DNA from: Arthrobacter ipis
GTDB taxonomy: Bacteria; Actinomycetota; Actinomycetes; Actinomycetales; Micrococcaceae
Assembly: GCF_014694315.1 (NCBI RefSeq)
Contig: NZ_JAAOXD010000003.1
Span: forward strand, 702,160 to 766,159
Length of the DNA stretch: 64,000 nucleotides
Direction of reading: 5' to 3'
Position 1 is the stretch's first letter. Each line of letters opens with the position of its first letter. Made by a program: the position numbers and the translations under genes. The notes beneath the pieces were generated by a model. The model ran no database searches and was not told the DNA's origin. It saw only the letters and a program-made list of their open reading frames with translations. This document shows, piece after piece, positions 47,659 through 57,436 of this stretch.

Positions 47659-47892
47659 ATGAAGGAACATTTTCTGACCAGCTCGGTCCTGCGGGAACGG
47701 GACTATGCCCGGCAATACGAGTACCTCGTATTGACCGTCGGTCCTGAGGATTCCCTGCCCGAAGCCCGGCGCCGGCTCGTGGAACACTCCGAATACGGCA
47801 AGTGGGAACTCGAGCGCAGCAGGCTCTACGTGGGCGGCGGCAGGCGCTTCTGGCTACGTCGCCGGGTCACCCAGGTGCAGCGCACCGTCTAG
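47659..47892 (+). CDS. DUF5703-family protein
   Basis: 77-residue protein matching the actinobacterial DUF5703 pattern: YEYLVLTVGPEDSLPEAR, then LVEHSEYGKWELERSRLY and a basic end GGRRFWLRRRVTQVQR. The ATG at 47659 follows GGAGAG closely. No function is known for the family. It is transcribed divergently from the acidic small protein. Confidence 0.8.
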   Translation: MKEHFLTSSVLRERDYARQYEYLVLTVGPEDSLPEARRRLVEHSEYGKWELERSRLYVGGGRRFWLRRRVTQVQRTV

Positions 47893-47982
47893 GCCGCCCC
47901 GGTCGGGAGGGCGCGCGCCTCGGATGGCGTGCGCCCACTTCCTGCCGCCTGCTCCAGTTGCCCGTGCGGGTGACCTCCGCAG

Positions 47983-49161
47983 TTACTCTTCGAGCGGGCC
48001 CAGCCAGGCGTTGGCAATGGTGTTGTGCGCCGACTCGTCGTCGGAGGGGTGGAACATGCCGGCCAGGACGTCACGGTAGAGGCGTTCCAGTTCCGAGCCC
48101 CTGAAGTAGCTGGATCCCCCGGAGACCCGGATGGCAAGGTCCACCACCGTCCGCGCCGTTTCCGTCGCCCGGATCTTGACGCCCACGAGCTTCGGAAACC
48201 ATTGGCTGCCGTGATCCGCCAGGTGGTCCACATCGCCGGCCACCACCGAAAGCTGGGGGTACAGGGCATCCATGGCGAGGGCGGCCTCGGCCACCTTCCA
48301 GCGGATGTCAGGGTCCTGGGCCAGGCTCCGGCCTCCATTTTTGAATGATGTCCTGCGCTTGGCGGCTTCAACGGCCAGCACCAGGGCCCGCTCCCCGATG
48401 CCCGCGTAGACGCCGGCAAGCAGCGTTTCAAAGCACGCGAAGATTGCGAAAATCAGCGGATCCGCGTTGGGCCCCACCGGAAGCGTTCTGAAGATGCGGC
48501 CGGGCGGGACAACTGCGCCGTCCAGAATGGTGGTGTTGGACTGGCTGGCGCGCATGCCCAGCGTGTTCCAGTCCTCCATGATCCGGTAACCGGCGGTGTC
48601 CTGCCGGATGAAGCCGTGCACCAGTTCACCTTCACCGTCCCGTGCAGCCGGGTCCTTGCCGAAGATGCCCAGGCGCGTCCAGGCCGGCGAGAGGCTCGTG
48701 AAGATCTTGGTGCCCGTGAAAGAGTAGCTGCCGTCCGGCAGGGGCTTGGCCTCCGTCAGCGAATCGAAAAGAACGGAGTCGTTGCCGGGCTCGGAGTTGC
48801 CGAAGGCGAAGATCTCCCCCGCCGCCGCCTCCTGCAGCACGAAGTCCAGGGAAGAGTCGCCGCGTTCGGCCAGGACGCGCGCCACCCCTGTCCACACCAG
48901 GTGCATGTTGACGGCCAGCGCGGTGGCCGGGGCCGCCGTCGCCAGCCGGCGCTGGCAGCGGACCGCAGCCTCCAGACCAAGGCCGGCCCCGCCGTCGGCC
49001 TCCGGCACGAATAGCTTCAGGTAGCCGGCGGCTGCCAGTTCCTCGAGGTCCTCGGTGAAGAAGCTGTTCCGCTCGTCGTATCCCGCCGCTCTCCCCCGGA
49101 TCCGTTCGAGCAGGTCGTCAGGCAGCAGCCGTTCGGGGTCCAGGGGTGTTTGGAGGTCCAC
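47983..49161 (-). CDS. Acyl-CoA-dehydrogenase-like flavoprotein
   Basis: 392-residue protein with the acyl-CoA dehydrogenase fold: N-terminal helical domain (ELAAAGYLKLFVPEADGGAG), middle beta-domain (FTGTKIFTSLSPAW; DWNTLGMRASQSNTT) and C-terminal helical bundle. The usual catalytic Glu region is replaced by RVSGGSSYFRGSELERLYRD, as in flavin monooxygenase-like members (DszC/SfnC group), so dehydrogenase activity is doubtful. GTG start at 49161, 8 nt after the M20 peptidase stop, with GAGGA upstream; the two form an operon. Confidence 0.85.
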   Translation of the reverse strand: MDLQTPLDPERLLPDDLLERIRGRAAGYDERNSFFTEDLEELAAAGYLKLFVPEADGGAGLGLEAAVRCQRRLATAAPATALAVNMHLVWTGVARVLAERGDSSLDFVLQEAAAGEIFAFGNSEPGNDSVLFDSLTEAKPLPDGSYSFTGTKIFTSLSPAWTRLGIFGKDPAARDGEGELVHGFIRQDTAGYRIMEDWNTLGMRASQSNTTILDGAVVPPGRIFRTLPVGPNADPLIFAIFACFETLLAGVYAGIGERALVLAVEAAKRRTSFKNGGRSLAQDPDIRWKVAEAALAMDALYPQLSVVAGDVDHLADHGSQWFPKLVGVKIRATETARTVVDLAIRVSGGSSYFRGSELERLYRDVLAGMFHPSDDESAHNTIANAWLGPLEE

Positions 49162-49169
49162 TCGCGTCC

Positions 49170-50474
49170 TCAGTAGTTGGTGAGCAGCGTGTTCAGGACG
49201 CGTGCCCCGAACTTCAACGAATGGGCCGGGACGCGCTCGTCAACTCCGTGGAACATGCCGGTGAAGTCGAGGTCGTCCGGCAGCTGCAGCGGCGCGAAGC
49301 CATAGCCCGTGATGCCGAGCTTGCTGAGCGCCTTGTTGTCGGTGCCGCCGGACAGCGTGTAGGGCAGGACCTTCGCGCCGGGATCCTCGGAGTGCAGGGC
49401 GTCGATCATCGAGTCAACGAGGTTGCCGGAGAACGGCACTTCCAGGGAGACGTCCTGATGGACATAGCTGACGTCCACGCCGCTTCCCGCCAGCTCACGG
49501 ACGATCTCCAGGACGTGCTCCTGCTGCCCCGGCAGGGTCCGGCAGTCCACCAGCGCTTCGGCCGATTCGGGAATGACGTTGTGCTTGTAGCCGCCCCTCA
49601 GGAGCGTCGGGTTGGAGGTGTTCTGCAGCGTGGCGCCCACGAAGCGTGCCACAGTGCCCAGTTCCTTCAGCAGCCTGTCGGGGTTGTCGGGATCAAACTC
49701 GACGCCGGTCAGTTCAGTTACGCCGTCGAGGAACTGGCGTGTGGTGGCCGTCAGCTCGATCGGCCACTCGTACTCGCCGATACGGGTCACGGCGGCGGCG
49801 AGCCGCGTAATGGCGTTGTCCGTGCTGATCTGGGACCCGTGGCCGGCGCGGCCATGAGCCACGAGGCGCAGCCACGAGATGCCCTTCTCCGCCGTCTGGA
49901 GGAGGTATGTGCGCTGGCCCCCGATGGTGGCGGAGAATCCGCCCACCTCCGAGATCGCCTCGGTGGCACCCTCGAACAGCTCAGGCCGATGCTTCACCGC
50001 GAACTGGGAACCGTGCACGCCGCCGGCTTCCTCGTCGGCGAAGAACGCGAAGATGATGTCCCGCTTCGGCTTGCGGCCGGTGCGGGCAAAGTCCCTCAGG
50101 ACGGACAGGATCATGGCGTCCATGTCCTTCATGTCCACCGCGCCGCGGCCCCAGATCAGCCCGTCCTTGAGTTCGGCGCCAAAGGGGTCCACAGACCACT
50201 GCTCACGTAGGGCGGGCACCACGTCCAGGTGGCCGTGGACCACGAGGGCGCCTGCAGCGGGGTCCTCCCCCGCCATGCGGGTGATCACGCTGGCCCGGCC
50301 CGGCTCCGACTCGAAGATTTCCGCGTCCAGCCCCACCTCGCTGATCAGGCCGGCGGTGTATTCGGCCGCGGCACGTTCGCCGGGACCTGAGCCGTCCCCG
50401 TAGTTGGATGAATCGATGCGGATGAGCTCCTGGCAGATGCTGACGACTTCATCCTCTGGCCGGATCTGTGTCAT
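49170..50474 (-). CDS. M20-family metallopeptidase/deacylase
   Basis: 434-residue zinc hydrolase of the M20/M25/M40 group, acting on peptides or N-acyl amino acids. Metal and catalytic motifs are HGHLDVVP, GRGAVDMKD and ADEEAGG, followed by the dimerisation lid domain and a C-terminal His in GFAPLQL context. No signal peptide. First gene of a pair with the acyl-CoA-dehydrogenase-like gene. Confidence 0.92.
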   Translation of the reverse strand: MTQIRPEDEVVSICQELIRIDSSNYGDGSGPGERAAAEYTAGLISEVGLDAEIFESEPGRASVITRMAGEDPAAGALVVHGHLDVVPALREQWSVDPFGAELKDGLIWGRGAVDMKDMDAMILSVLRDFARTGRKPKRDIIFAFFADEEAGGVHGSQFAVKHRPELFEGATEAISEVGGFSATIGGQRTYLLQTAEKGISWLRLVAHGRAGHGSQISTDNAITRLAAAVTRIGEYEWPIELTATTRQFLDGVTELTGVEFDPDNPDRLLKELGTVARFVGATLQNTSNPTLLRGGYKHNVIPESAEALVDCRTLPGQQEHVLEIVRELAGSGVDVSYVHQDVSLEVPFSGNLVDSMIDALHSEDPGAKVLPYTLSGGTDNKALSKLGITGYGFAPLQLPDDLDFTGMFHGVDERVPAHSLKFGARVLNTLLTNY

Positions 50475-50668
50475 TGATCACTCCTATATGCGGGAAAAAC
50501 GCGGATTCATGCGGGTTGTGGCGGATTTTGGCCACCGGAACACCCAGGTTCAGCCTACCCAGTCGGCTCGATTCCATCTTTCCGGAAAGTTCGTGTTAGA
50601 GTTTTTCTCGCTGCTTCGGAGAGATGCGAACCGCTGAAAGGCGGAGATAGTCCTTCGAAATACCACCT

Positions 50669-50751
50669 GCGCGGGTGGCGGAATGGCAGACGCGCTAGCT
50701 TGAGGTGCTAGTCCTCGAAAGGGGGTGGGGGTTCAAGTCCCCCTCCGCGCA
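50669..50751 (+). tRNA. tRNA-Leu (anticodon GAG)
   Basis: 83-nt class II tRNA. Acceptor GCGCGGG pairs with TCCGCGC; anticodon stem CTAGC/GCTAG encloses the loop TTGAGGT with anticodon GAG (reads CTC); a long variable arm is present; T-stem GGGGG-TTCAAGT-CCCCC; discriminator A. CCA is not encoded. Confidence 0.96.
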
Positions 50752-50758
50752 CAAAGGG

Positions 50759-50794
50759 AAACCCCGGGAATCTATTGGATTCCCGGGGTTTTTT
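50759..50794 (+). terminator. Rho-independent terminator of tRNA-Leu
   Basis: Perfect 14-bp stem (AAACCCCGGGAATC and its complement) with a TATTG loop and a T6 run. It begins 8 nt after the tRNA. Confidence 0.93.
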
Positions 50795-50861
50795 CGTTTC
50801 TCCAGAACTACGGGATGCATTTCCAACTTCACCGCGCTGACACTTTTCTGTACTCGCGACC

Positions 50862-51017
50862 TCACCCTCCTGCCGGTCCAGCCCACGCGCCGAAAGTGCC
50901 GGTTCCGCCGCCGCCGCTGTGGTCATCCTTGCCGCACCTCAAACAGCGCTTATACAGACTTCCGTCTTCGGTATGTTCGACGTGCCATTCGTTTGCGAAT
51001 GTAAGCGCCGGCTGCAC
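50862..51017 (-). CDS. Tiny zinc-ribbon-like protein, 51 aa
   Basis: A short frame reading EWHVEHTEDGSLYKRCLRCG, then KDDHSGGGGTG. The WHVE...CxxCGKDDH pattern suggests one zinc knuckle half-site, seen in many small actinobacterial hypotheticals. The GTG at 51017 abuts GGAGAG, too close for a normal ribosome site, so the true start is uncertain. It lies downstream of the giant gene's hairpin and runs towards the tRNA. Confidence 0.45.
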   Translation of the reverse strand: MQPALTFANEWHVEHTEDGSLYKRCLRCGKDDHSGGGGTGTFGAWAGPAGG

Positions 51018-51047
51018 CTCTCCGTAATTGTCATGCTGCCCCGAAAC

Positions 51048-51086
51048 GCTGAACGTCCCGGCCGCATAAGCGGCGGGACGTTCAGC
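51048..51086 (-). terminator. Hairpin downstream of giant Ig/FN3 gene
   Basis: GCTGAACGTCCCG pairs perfectly with CGGGACGTTCAGC (13 bp), with an inner CCGC-ATAA-GCGG stem. It lies 39 nt after the stop codon at 51125. No clear U-tract. Confidence 0.65.
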
Positions 51087-51124
51087 CTTCACGGGAAAAG
51101 TCCGGGGACGGACCGAAGGCCGCG

Positions 51125-54100
51125 TCAGCAGGCCGGAACCCCCGAATCCACAGGCCCGTCGGTCGGACGGATCCAGAGGTTGTTGATCACCTTGTACCAA
51201 ACGTTGCTGGTGGACCCGGTGGGGCGGCCCGTGGCGCCGTCGTAGATGGTGTACGCGGCCCCGGTGGTCACGCACTGGACCTGCACCCGCGTGCCCTCCG
51301 CCACGAAGGTTCCGCCACCGGCGGCACAATTGGCCGCGGTGTCCGGAGAAGAAGTGCCGTTGGTGGGCCATTCGCAGGTGCCGGGACTCGCCGTACCGTT
51401 GTCCACCACGAGGTACTTTGCCGGGGCTGTCCTTCCGGTCGCCGAGACGGCTGTGCGCTGGCCGAGGTCATCCACGACTGTCACGGTGATGGAGATGGAT
51501 TGGTCGTACCCGTTGCCGGTGGTGACGGATCCTCCCCCGGCACTCAGCGTGCCTGACTTCCCGTCCGTTGACTGGTACTCCAGTGCCACGACCCGGCGTC
51601 CGTTGTTGACCACGGCACCGACGTCGAACCTCACCGTCGTGGTCACGGTAACGGGGTTGATGCTCGCCGCATGCGGTTTGCCGTACGGCGCCACCGGGTT
51701 GGAGTTGGTGACCGGCCCTTCGTAGGTGGCACCGTCCGCGCTGTTCACGGCGCGCACCCCGATGGTGTAGTTGCCGTTGTTGGGGACACCGGACCGGATG
51801 ACCCTGTCAGACGGCACTGCCATGAAGCTGCTTCCGTTGACCTGGTACTGGTAGCCCGGTGTCGCACCGTTGCCGGCGGCCGCACCAAAGGAAAGCTGCA
51901 CCGCGTTGTCCAGTGGTTCGGCCCGGACGCCTGGAACGGCACCAGGCGCGCCGAAAGCGCGGCGGGGGTCCGACGGCGCACTGGCGGCTGACGTACCTGC
52001 CTTATTTTTGGCCACAACCGTGAAGGTGTAATCGGTGGCGGAGTTGCCGACGGTCACAGGCACGCTCAGCTGACTGCCGGACACGGTGCTGCTCGCCACC
52101 GTGGACCCACCCTGCATTGCATTGACGGTGTAGGTGTCGATGGAGGCGCCGTTGTCCGCCGCGGGCGTCCACGACACCACCATGATCGATTCCGTCCCGC
52201 CGGAGGTGGTCCGGGTAGTGCTGGGCTTGCCGGGGGCACCCGGTGCGCCGGCCGGGATGGCGCTGGCTGAATAGGCGCTCCACTCCGACGGCTCCGGCGC
52301 CTTGTTGGAAGCCTGGATCCTGACCTGGTACGGCGTCCCGTTCTGGAGGCCCGTCCACCGGTAGGACGTTCCCGTGACCTTGCTTGCCCTGATGTTTCCT
52401 GCCGGAGGTGCCGGTGAGATCTCCAGGTTGTAGCTCTCCACCGGTGAGCCGTTGCTCTTTGGAGGTACCCAGTTCACGGTGAGGGATCTGTCGCCAAAAA
52501 CCAGCCCAGGCGCTGCCGGGGTATCCGGCTTCGCGTCGGGACGGGCAGGTGCGGAAGCGGGAGACGGTGCCGAGTCCCCCAGCTCGTTCGTGGCTACCAC
52601 AGTGAAGGTGTACTCCACGTTGTTGGTCAGGCCCGTGAGCGCGCACGTGGTGGCAGGACACTGCTGCGAGAACCCTCCGCTGCCGCTGACCTTGTAACCG
52701 GTGATCGCTGCTCCGTTGTTGGCCGGAGGCGACCAGTTCAGGACGACGGTACGGTCACGCACCTCCCCGACAGTCGGCGTCGACGGAGCATCCGGCTTGT
52801 CCTTGACGGTGAGCCGGACACGGCCGTCAACTTCGCGTTCCGCGTCCCGCGTTTTGTCCTGGACCCGGTAGCGGACCACCATTGTGCCCACGAACTCCTC
52901 GGCGGGCGTCACGACGACGACGCCGCCCTCCACCGCGGCCGTGCCCCTTCCGGTTTCGACGGCGGCGCTGAGGATTTTCAGCGGTGATTCCGGGAACGGG
53001 TTGATGTCGTTGTCCAGCACCGGTACCGGCTGTGATTGCCCGGCCCGGGCGCTGGCGATGACGTCGTCATTCGCTGCGGCAAGCGGACGCTTCGACGCGA
53101 CCACACGGACGTCCACGGCACCTGCAACCGGCGCGCTGCGGCCGTCCGAGACGGTGACGCGCACGGTCAGCGTGCTCCCCTTGGCTGCGCTGCCCACGGT
53201 GGCTTTAAAGAGGCTGCCGTCCAGGGAGGCCTTGAGCCCGGCGGGCGGTGTCCCTTGCAGCGCAAAGGTGAGCTTGTCCTTGTCTGCCTTGTCGACGTCG
53301 GTGGCCACCTGGCGCAGGTCCAGGGTGGATTCCTCGCCTACCGCAGCGTCCACGGTGCTGGAGGGGAAAGTCGGAGGATGGTTGCGCCCCGGGTCGGGCA
53401 GGACCCTGATGCCAATGGTCAGGACCGCCGTCCGCCCATCAGGGTCATCAACGCTCACGCCGTCGGTGACCTCGAGGGAAACTGCTGCCGGGCCTGTGTA
53501 GTCGTCGGCGGAAGTGAACACGATGGTGGTCGCGTCCTTCACCAGCGGCGCTCCATTGGAGGCGACCGCCTGGACCTTGGTGTCCTGGGTGATCCGGGGG
53601 CTCTTGCCGTCACGGACCACCACCAGGTCCCGCAGGTTCATGGTCAGCTGCTGTCCGCTGACCACTTCCAGCGGTGCGGAGCTGCGCAGGGCGGGAGCCT
53701 GCCCCTGCAGGCCAGGTACCACGATGAACGCCGTCGAGCTGAGCTTGTCCACGTCGGTGATGGTGTACGCGATGATCTGCGGCTGGCTCTCCAGCCGCAC
53801 CGAAACCTTGCCGGGCGCCGGGATGCTGGCAGTGGGTGCCGCCTCGGGGAAGGTTATCTTCAGTTCCGCGGCCACACCGTCCGGGTCTTCGTCGTTCTTC
53901 AGGACGGGGACTTCGACGACGGCCTTGCCCAGGGTCTCTGCGAACGCCACCCGGTCATCCCGGGCGACGGGCGCCAACGTGGCAGCGTCCTTGCGCACCT
54001 GGATCTTGAGGGTACCGACGGCGGTGCCGCCGCGGCCATCGCTGATCTCGTACCGGACGATCGCTGTGGCGGAGGCTTCGGAAGGCGATGGGGCGGTGAG

Positions 54101-57100
54101 CTGCACCCGTCCGTCGATGACCTCGGCCTTCAGTTCCGGGGCAGCTTCCAGCCGGTTGGCTGCAAGGGTGACATTGTCGCCGTCGGGGTCGGAATCATTG
54201 GCCAGCACGTCCACTGCCACGTGCCGCCCCGGGAGAACGGTGATGCTGTCCTCAACGGCCCTCGGACGCTGGTTTGATCCAGGCGCGGGTGCGATGCCTA
54301 CGGCCACGCGGGCTGTGGAACGTGCCCCGAACCGGTCCTCCACCACGTAGGTGAAGGTGTCCTGTCCGGCGGCGTGCGCTGGCGCCGTGTATTCGACATA
54401 GTGGGCACCCACCACCACTGTTCCCTTGCGCGGGGCCTGCTCCAGCCCCACCAAGGTGACAGAGTCGCCGTCGGGATCAATGCCGTCCAGGGGAATGGCG
54501 ATCCTGGTCGTGTTGCCTGCGACGACCCGGCCGGTGACATTGTGGGGAAGCGGCCTGGAGTTCGTGCCCTCGCCGCGAATGTGAATGGTCACCTGCGCCG
54601 AGTCTTCCTGCCCGTCCGGGCCGGCAACGGCGTAGATCGCGTGCACCGTTCCTCCCGCCCTGCCTGGCTTGAAGCGAAGCACGTCCCCCGACACGGCGAG
54701 GAGGCCTTGGGCGGGACCGATTCCCTGAACGAGCACCGGCTTGAGCTTCAGCTTGGCGCCATTGGGGTGGGCGTCATTGGCCAGCACGGCGATGGTGGCG
54801 ACGTCGTTGGCCCGCACTGTGATTTCATCCGGGGCCGCGACGGGCGGCAGCAGTTTGGCGGGCGCCGGAATGGGCAGGATGGTTACCTGCCCGGATGCGC
54901 TGGCCACGCCATTGGACACTGTGTACGTCAGGCTGGTGGGCGCAGTCAGGCCACGGACGTCGGTAATGCGCAGGATCTGGTGATTGACGACGGCGACGGC
55001 CACTGCCGTATTCCGGGGAAGCCCGACGGACTGGATGACAAGAACGCCCCCGGCCGGGTCAGAGTCGTTGGCGAGCGCGTCCAGCAGCACTTCTCCGCCC
55101 ACCGGCAGCAGCGCTGTATCAGCGACGGCCACCGGTTCACCCCGCCCGGCCCCGGCTGCACTGACATCGATCCGCACAAGTCCCTCAGAGCTGTCCGGTC
55201 CATTGGTGACCAGATACGTCACGTAATACGTTCCGGCGTTGGGTGCACGGAAGGTGAAGGTTCCCGCCTGGTAGTCGGGGGTGATCGCCTGATCCTTTGC
55301 GCCTGCCACACGTGTCAGCCGCAGTCCTTCGCCGGTGGGGTCGCTGTCATTCTTCAGCGGAGAAACCAGAATGTCCTGCCCGGCGGTACCCGAAACGTGG
55401 TCCGCGTTGGCCTTCGGCGGAAGGTCGCCTTTGGCGCGGACATCCACCACCACCGTGCCCTCGACCTGGTCCCGGCCGTCGGAGACAGTGATCACGACGT
55501 CCTTCTTGCCCAGGGTTGATCCCACGTCCTTGAAGGTCAAAAGACCGTCCGCCCGGGTACGCACCTGGTCGCCGTCACTGGAAGTGCGTGCTCCCAGAAG
55601 CAGCAGGTCGTCGCCGTCGGGATCGGTCCAGTCGCTGAGGATGTTCTGGGAGATGCTTTTGCCCTGCTCCAGGATGATCGTGGGGACACGTTTCTGTGTC
55701 GGCGCCCCGTTGCTGGCGGGGTCCCTTACGGTCAAGGTGACCGTGGCTCCGGCGGTGCCGCCACGGCCGTCACTGGCCAGGTACCGGAACTGTGACGTTC
55801 CGGTCGCACTGGCCGGCACCTTCACTTGCAGGCCGGTTCCGTTGTAGACGGCCTGCACGCTGCCGGCGTCGGGGTTGTCGCCCTGAAGCTGGACGGTGAG
55901 GACGTCTCCGTCGGGGTCCGAGTCGTTGTCCAGCACTGGCAGGAGCGTTGTCCGGCCGGGCCGCACTCCGAACTGGTCATCAGCGGCGGAGGGCGGCCGG
56001 TTCTCTTTGGTGCGGTCCGGGAGAGTGTCCACCAGGTTGTCTTCCGCGGCGGGGTCGTCCTGGTCCTCGGTCTTGTTCGGAGGCGGAATGATCTCGTCCC
56101 AGTTGGCTACGAGCCTCATGTTCTCGGTGACCAGCCAGACGTTTCCGGACGTGACGTCGTTAAGGACAACGATGTCCCGGTTGACTCGAAAGACCAGGTT
56201 GGAGCGGGCGCCTGCACCGGGAATGTCAGCCCTCCGGCTATCAGAGGCGTTGGCGCAATCCCGCAGATATTTGCCTGCCCCGGACCAGGCTGCGTAGACG
56301 CAGCCGTTGACATGGACCGGAGTGGCAGGTGTTCCCGATGTTCCGAGCTCCACGACCGTCGCCGCCGAACCGTCCAGGGGTTGCTTGATGAGGCCCTTCT
56401 TTGTGGAGACGGCGACAAAGTCCGAGGCGGGACCGCTTTGCTGCAGTTTGGCGTCCGCCGCGTCCGGCAACTGCGCCAGCCGGCCGGAAGGAAGGTGAAG
56501 GGTCCCGGCGTCGGCGTCGAATATAACGGGCCGATCCCCGACGGCGGCGACCTGGACGTTTTCCTTATTGCGGATCGACTGGTATTGAACGGTGTTGCGG
56601 GAATCCACTCCGCCGGTCGCATTCACACGAAGGGAAGTCACCTCCCCGCGCGCAGGGTCCGCGGCGTAAACGACGTCGTCGGCTCCTACCGTCGCGACGA
56701 TGCCTTTGGCATCGCTCAGGACGGGCTCCTGTGAATCGAAGTCGACAGAGCCGAGCATGCTGCTCTGCGTCACCCAGAGACGGCCGGAGTTCGGATCAGC
56801 CAGCGCCACCGCTTTTTCCCCGAAAGCCGGGACCGCCGATCCCGGAAGCTGCTGCGGCGGTTCAAGGGTGACCTCTGAGACCTTGACCCTGCCCAGGGAG
56901 GCGTTGCCGCGGTCGGACATGAGCACACTGCTGCCGTGTTGGAGGACGTCGAAGTCGGCGCTGGCTGCCGTGAGGCCGCCGTCCAAGGTTTTCGACTGGA
57001 AGTTCAGGTGCCCCACGAGGTTCATGTCGGAATTGGTTACCCAGACGCCGCCGTCATTCAGGTCGATCTGCGTGGTCCGGAATCCCGGATGGATGACAGC

Positions 57101-57187
57101 CACCGCCACAAGCAGTCCAATTGCGGAAAACGTCGTTGCCGACGCCAGTGCGCGTTGTTTTGCACGCGTCAATAAACGAAGCGGCAT
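51125..57187 (-). CDS. Giant Ig-like / fibronectin III surface protein
   Basis: 2020-residue protein. Residues 13-33 form one membrane helix without a signal-cleavage or lipobox motif. Residues about 40-370 are repetitive strands with GVWVTNSDMN- and WVTQSS-type motifs (propeller-like), followed by an acidic linker (KTEDQDDPAAEDN). Around 395-1460 lie about eleven Ig-like repeats of near 95 residues, many with LDNDSDPDGD or LANDSDPDGD calcium-type loops. Four or five fibronectin III domains follow (about 1465-1900), then a Cys-containing C-terminus (CEWP, NCAAGG, VQC, VPAC). Probably anchored in the membrane and extended across the wall. In related genomes such proteins often sit with MoxR, DUF58 and transglutaminase genes; none is here. 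Confidence 0.85.
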   Translation of the reverse strand: MPLRLLTRAKQRALASATTFSAIGLLVAVAVIHPGFRTTQIDLNDGGVWVTNSDMNLVGHLNFQSKTLDGGLTAASADFDVLQHGSSVLMSDRGNASLGRVKVSEVTLEPPQQLPGSAVPAFGEKAVALADPNSGRLWVTQSSMLGSVDFDSQEPVLSDAKGIVATVGADDVVYAADPARGEVTSLRVNATGGVDSRNTVQYQSIRNKENVQVAAVGDRPVIFDADAGTLHLPSGRLAQLPDAADAKLQQSGPASDFVAVSTKKGLIKQPLDGSAATVVELGTSGTPATPVHVNGCVYAAWSGAGKYLRDCANASDSRRADIPGAGARSNLVFRVNRDIVVLNDVTSGNVWLVTENMRLVANWDEIIPPPNKTEDQDDPAAEDNLVDTLPDRTKENRPPSAADDQFGVRPGRTTLLPVLDNDSDPDGDVLTVQLQGDNPDAGSVQAVYNGTGLQVKVPASATGTSQFRYLASDGRGGTAGATVTLTVRDPASNGAPTQKRVPTIILEQGKSISQNILSDWTDPDGDDLLLLGARTSSDGDQVRTRADGLLTFKDVGSTLGKKDVVITVSDGRDQVEGTVVVDVRAKGDLPPKANADHVSGTAGQDILVSPLKNDSDPTGEGLRLTRVAGAKDQAITPDYQAGTFTFRAPNAGTYYVTYLVTNGPDSSEGLVRIDVSAAGAGRGEPVAVADTALLPVGGEVLLDALANDSDPAGGVLVIQSVGLPRNTAVAVAVVNHQILRITDVRGLTAPTSLTYTVSNGVASASGQVTILPIPAPAKLLPPVAAPDEITVRANDVATIAVLANDAHPNGAKLKLKPVLVQGIGPAQGLLAVSGDVLRFKPGRAGGTVHAIYAVAGPDGQEDSAQVTIHIRGEGTNSRPLPHNVTGRVVAGNTTRIAIPLDGIDPDGDSVTLVGLEQAPRKGTVVVGAHYVEYTAPAHAAGQDTFTYVVEDRFGARSTARVAVGIAPAPGSNQRPRAVEDSITVLPGRHVAVDVLANDSDPDGDNVTLAANRLEAAPELKAEVIDGRVQLTAPSPSEASATAIVRYEISDGRGGTAVGTLKIQVRKDAATLAPVARDDRVAFAETLGKAVVEVPVLKNDEDPDGVAAELKITFPEAAPTASIPAPGKVSVRLESQPQIIAYTITDVDKLSSTAFIVVPGLQGQAPALRSSAPLEVVSGQQLTMNLRDLVVVRDGKSPRITQDTKVQAVASNGAPLVKDATTIVFTSADDYTGPAAVSLEVTDGVSVDDPDGRTAVLTIGIRVLPDPGRNHPPTFPSSTVDAAVGEESTLDLRQVATDVDKADKDKLTFALQGTPPAGLKASLDGSLFKATVGSAAKGSTLTVRVTVSDGRSAPVAGAVDVRVVASKRPLAAANDDVIASARAGQSQPVPVLDNDINPFPESPLKILSAAVETGRGTAAVEGGVVVVTPAEEFVGTMVVRYRVQDKTRDAEREVDGRVRLTVKDKPDAPSTPTVGEVRDRTVVLNWSPPANNGAAITGYKVSGSGGFSQQCPATTCALTGLTNNVEYTFTVVATNELGDSAPSPASAPARPDAKPDTPAAPGLVFGDRSLTVNWVPPKSNGSPVESYNLEISPAPPAGNIRASKVTGTSYRWTGLQNGTPYQVRIQASNKAPEPSEWSAYSASAIPAGAPGAPGKPSTTRTTSGGTESIMVVSWTPAADNGASIDTYTVNAMQGGSTVASSTVSGSQLSVPVTVGNSATDYTFTVVAKNKAGTSAASAPSDPRRAFGAPGAVPGVRAEPLDNAVQLSFGAAAGNGATPGYQYQVNGSSFMAVPSDRVIRSGVPNNGNYTIGVRAVNSADGATYEGPVTNSNPVAPYGKPHAASINPVTVTTTVRFDVGAVVNNGRRVVALEYQSTDGKSGTLSAGGGSVTTGNGYDQSISITVTVVDDLGQRTAVSATGRTAPAKYLVVDNGTASPGTCEWPTNGTSSPDTAANCAAGGGTFVAEGTRVQVQCVTTGAAYTIYDGATGRPTGSTSNVWYKVINNLWIRPTDGPVDSGVPAC

Positions 57188-57436
57188 CCGTCCCCCAGTC
57201 TCGTGATAAGCCCCAAGCTAATATACGCGGACATGCCGGCGGTTCCCGAGCCAACGCCGGCGTCGGGAGCACTAACGGCGCCGGTCCCTGCCCCGCCTGC
57301 CTCAGCAGGAACCACTCTCTTCCCGAGGGGGCCGGACGGGCGTACAAAGGAACTGGAGGGCAACGTTTGTAACCTCCGCCTCACCGCCCTCCGGGGACCC
57401 GGAGTCCGGGAGACGGGCTGACAAGGAGGTCGTGGG

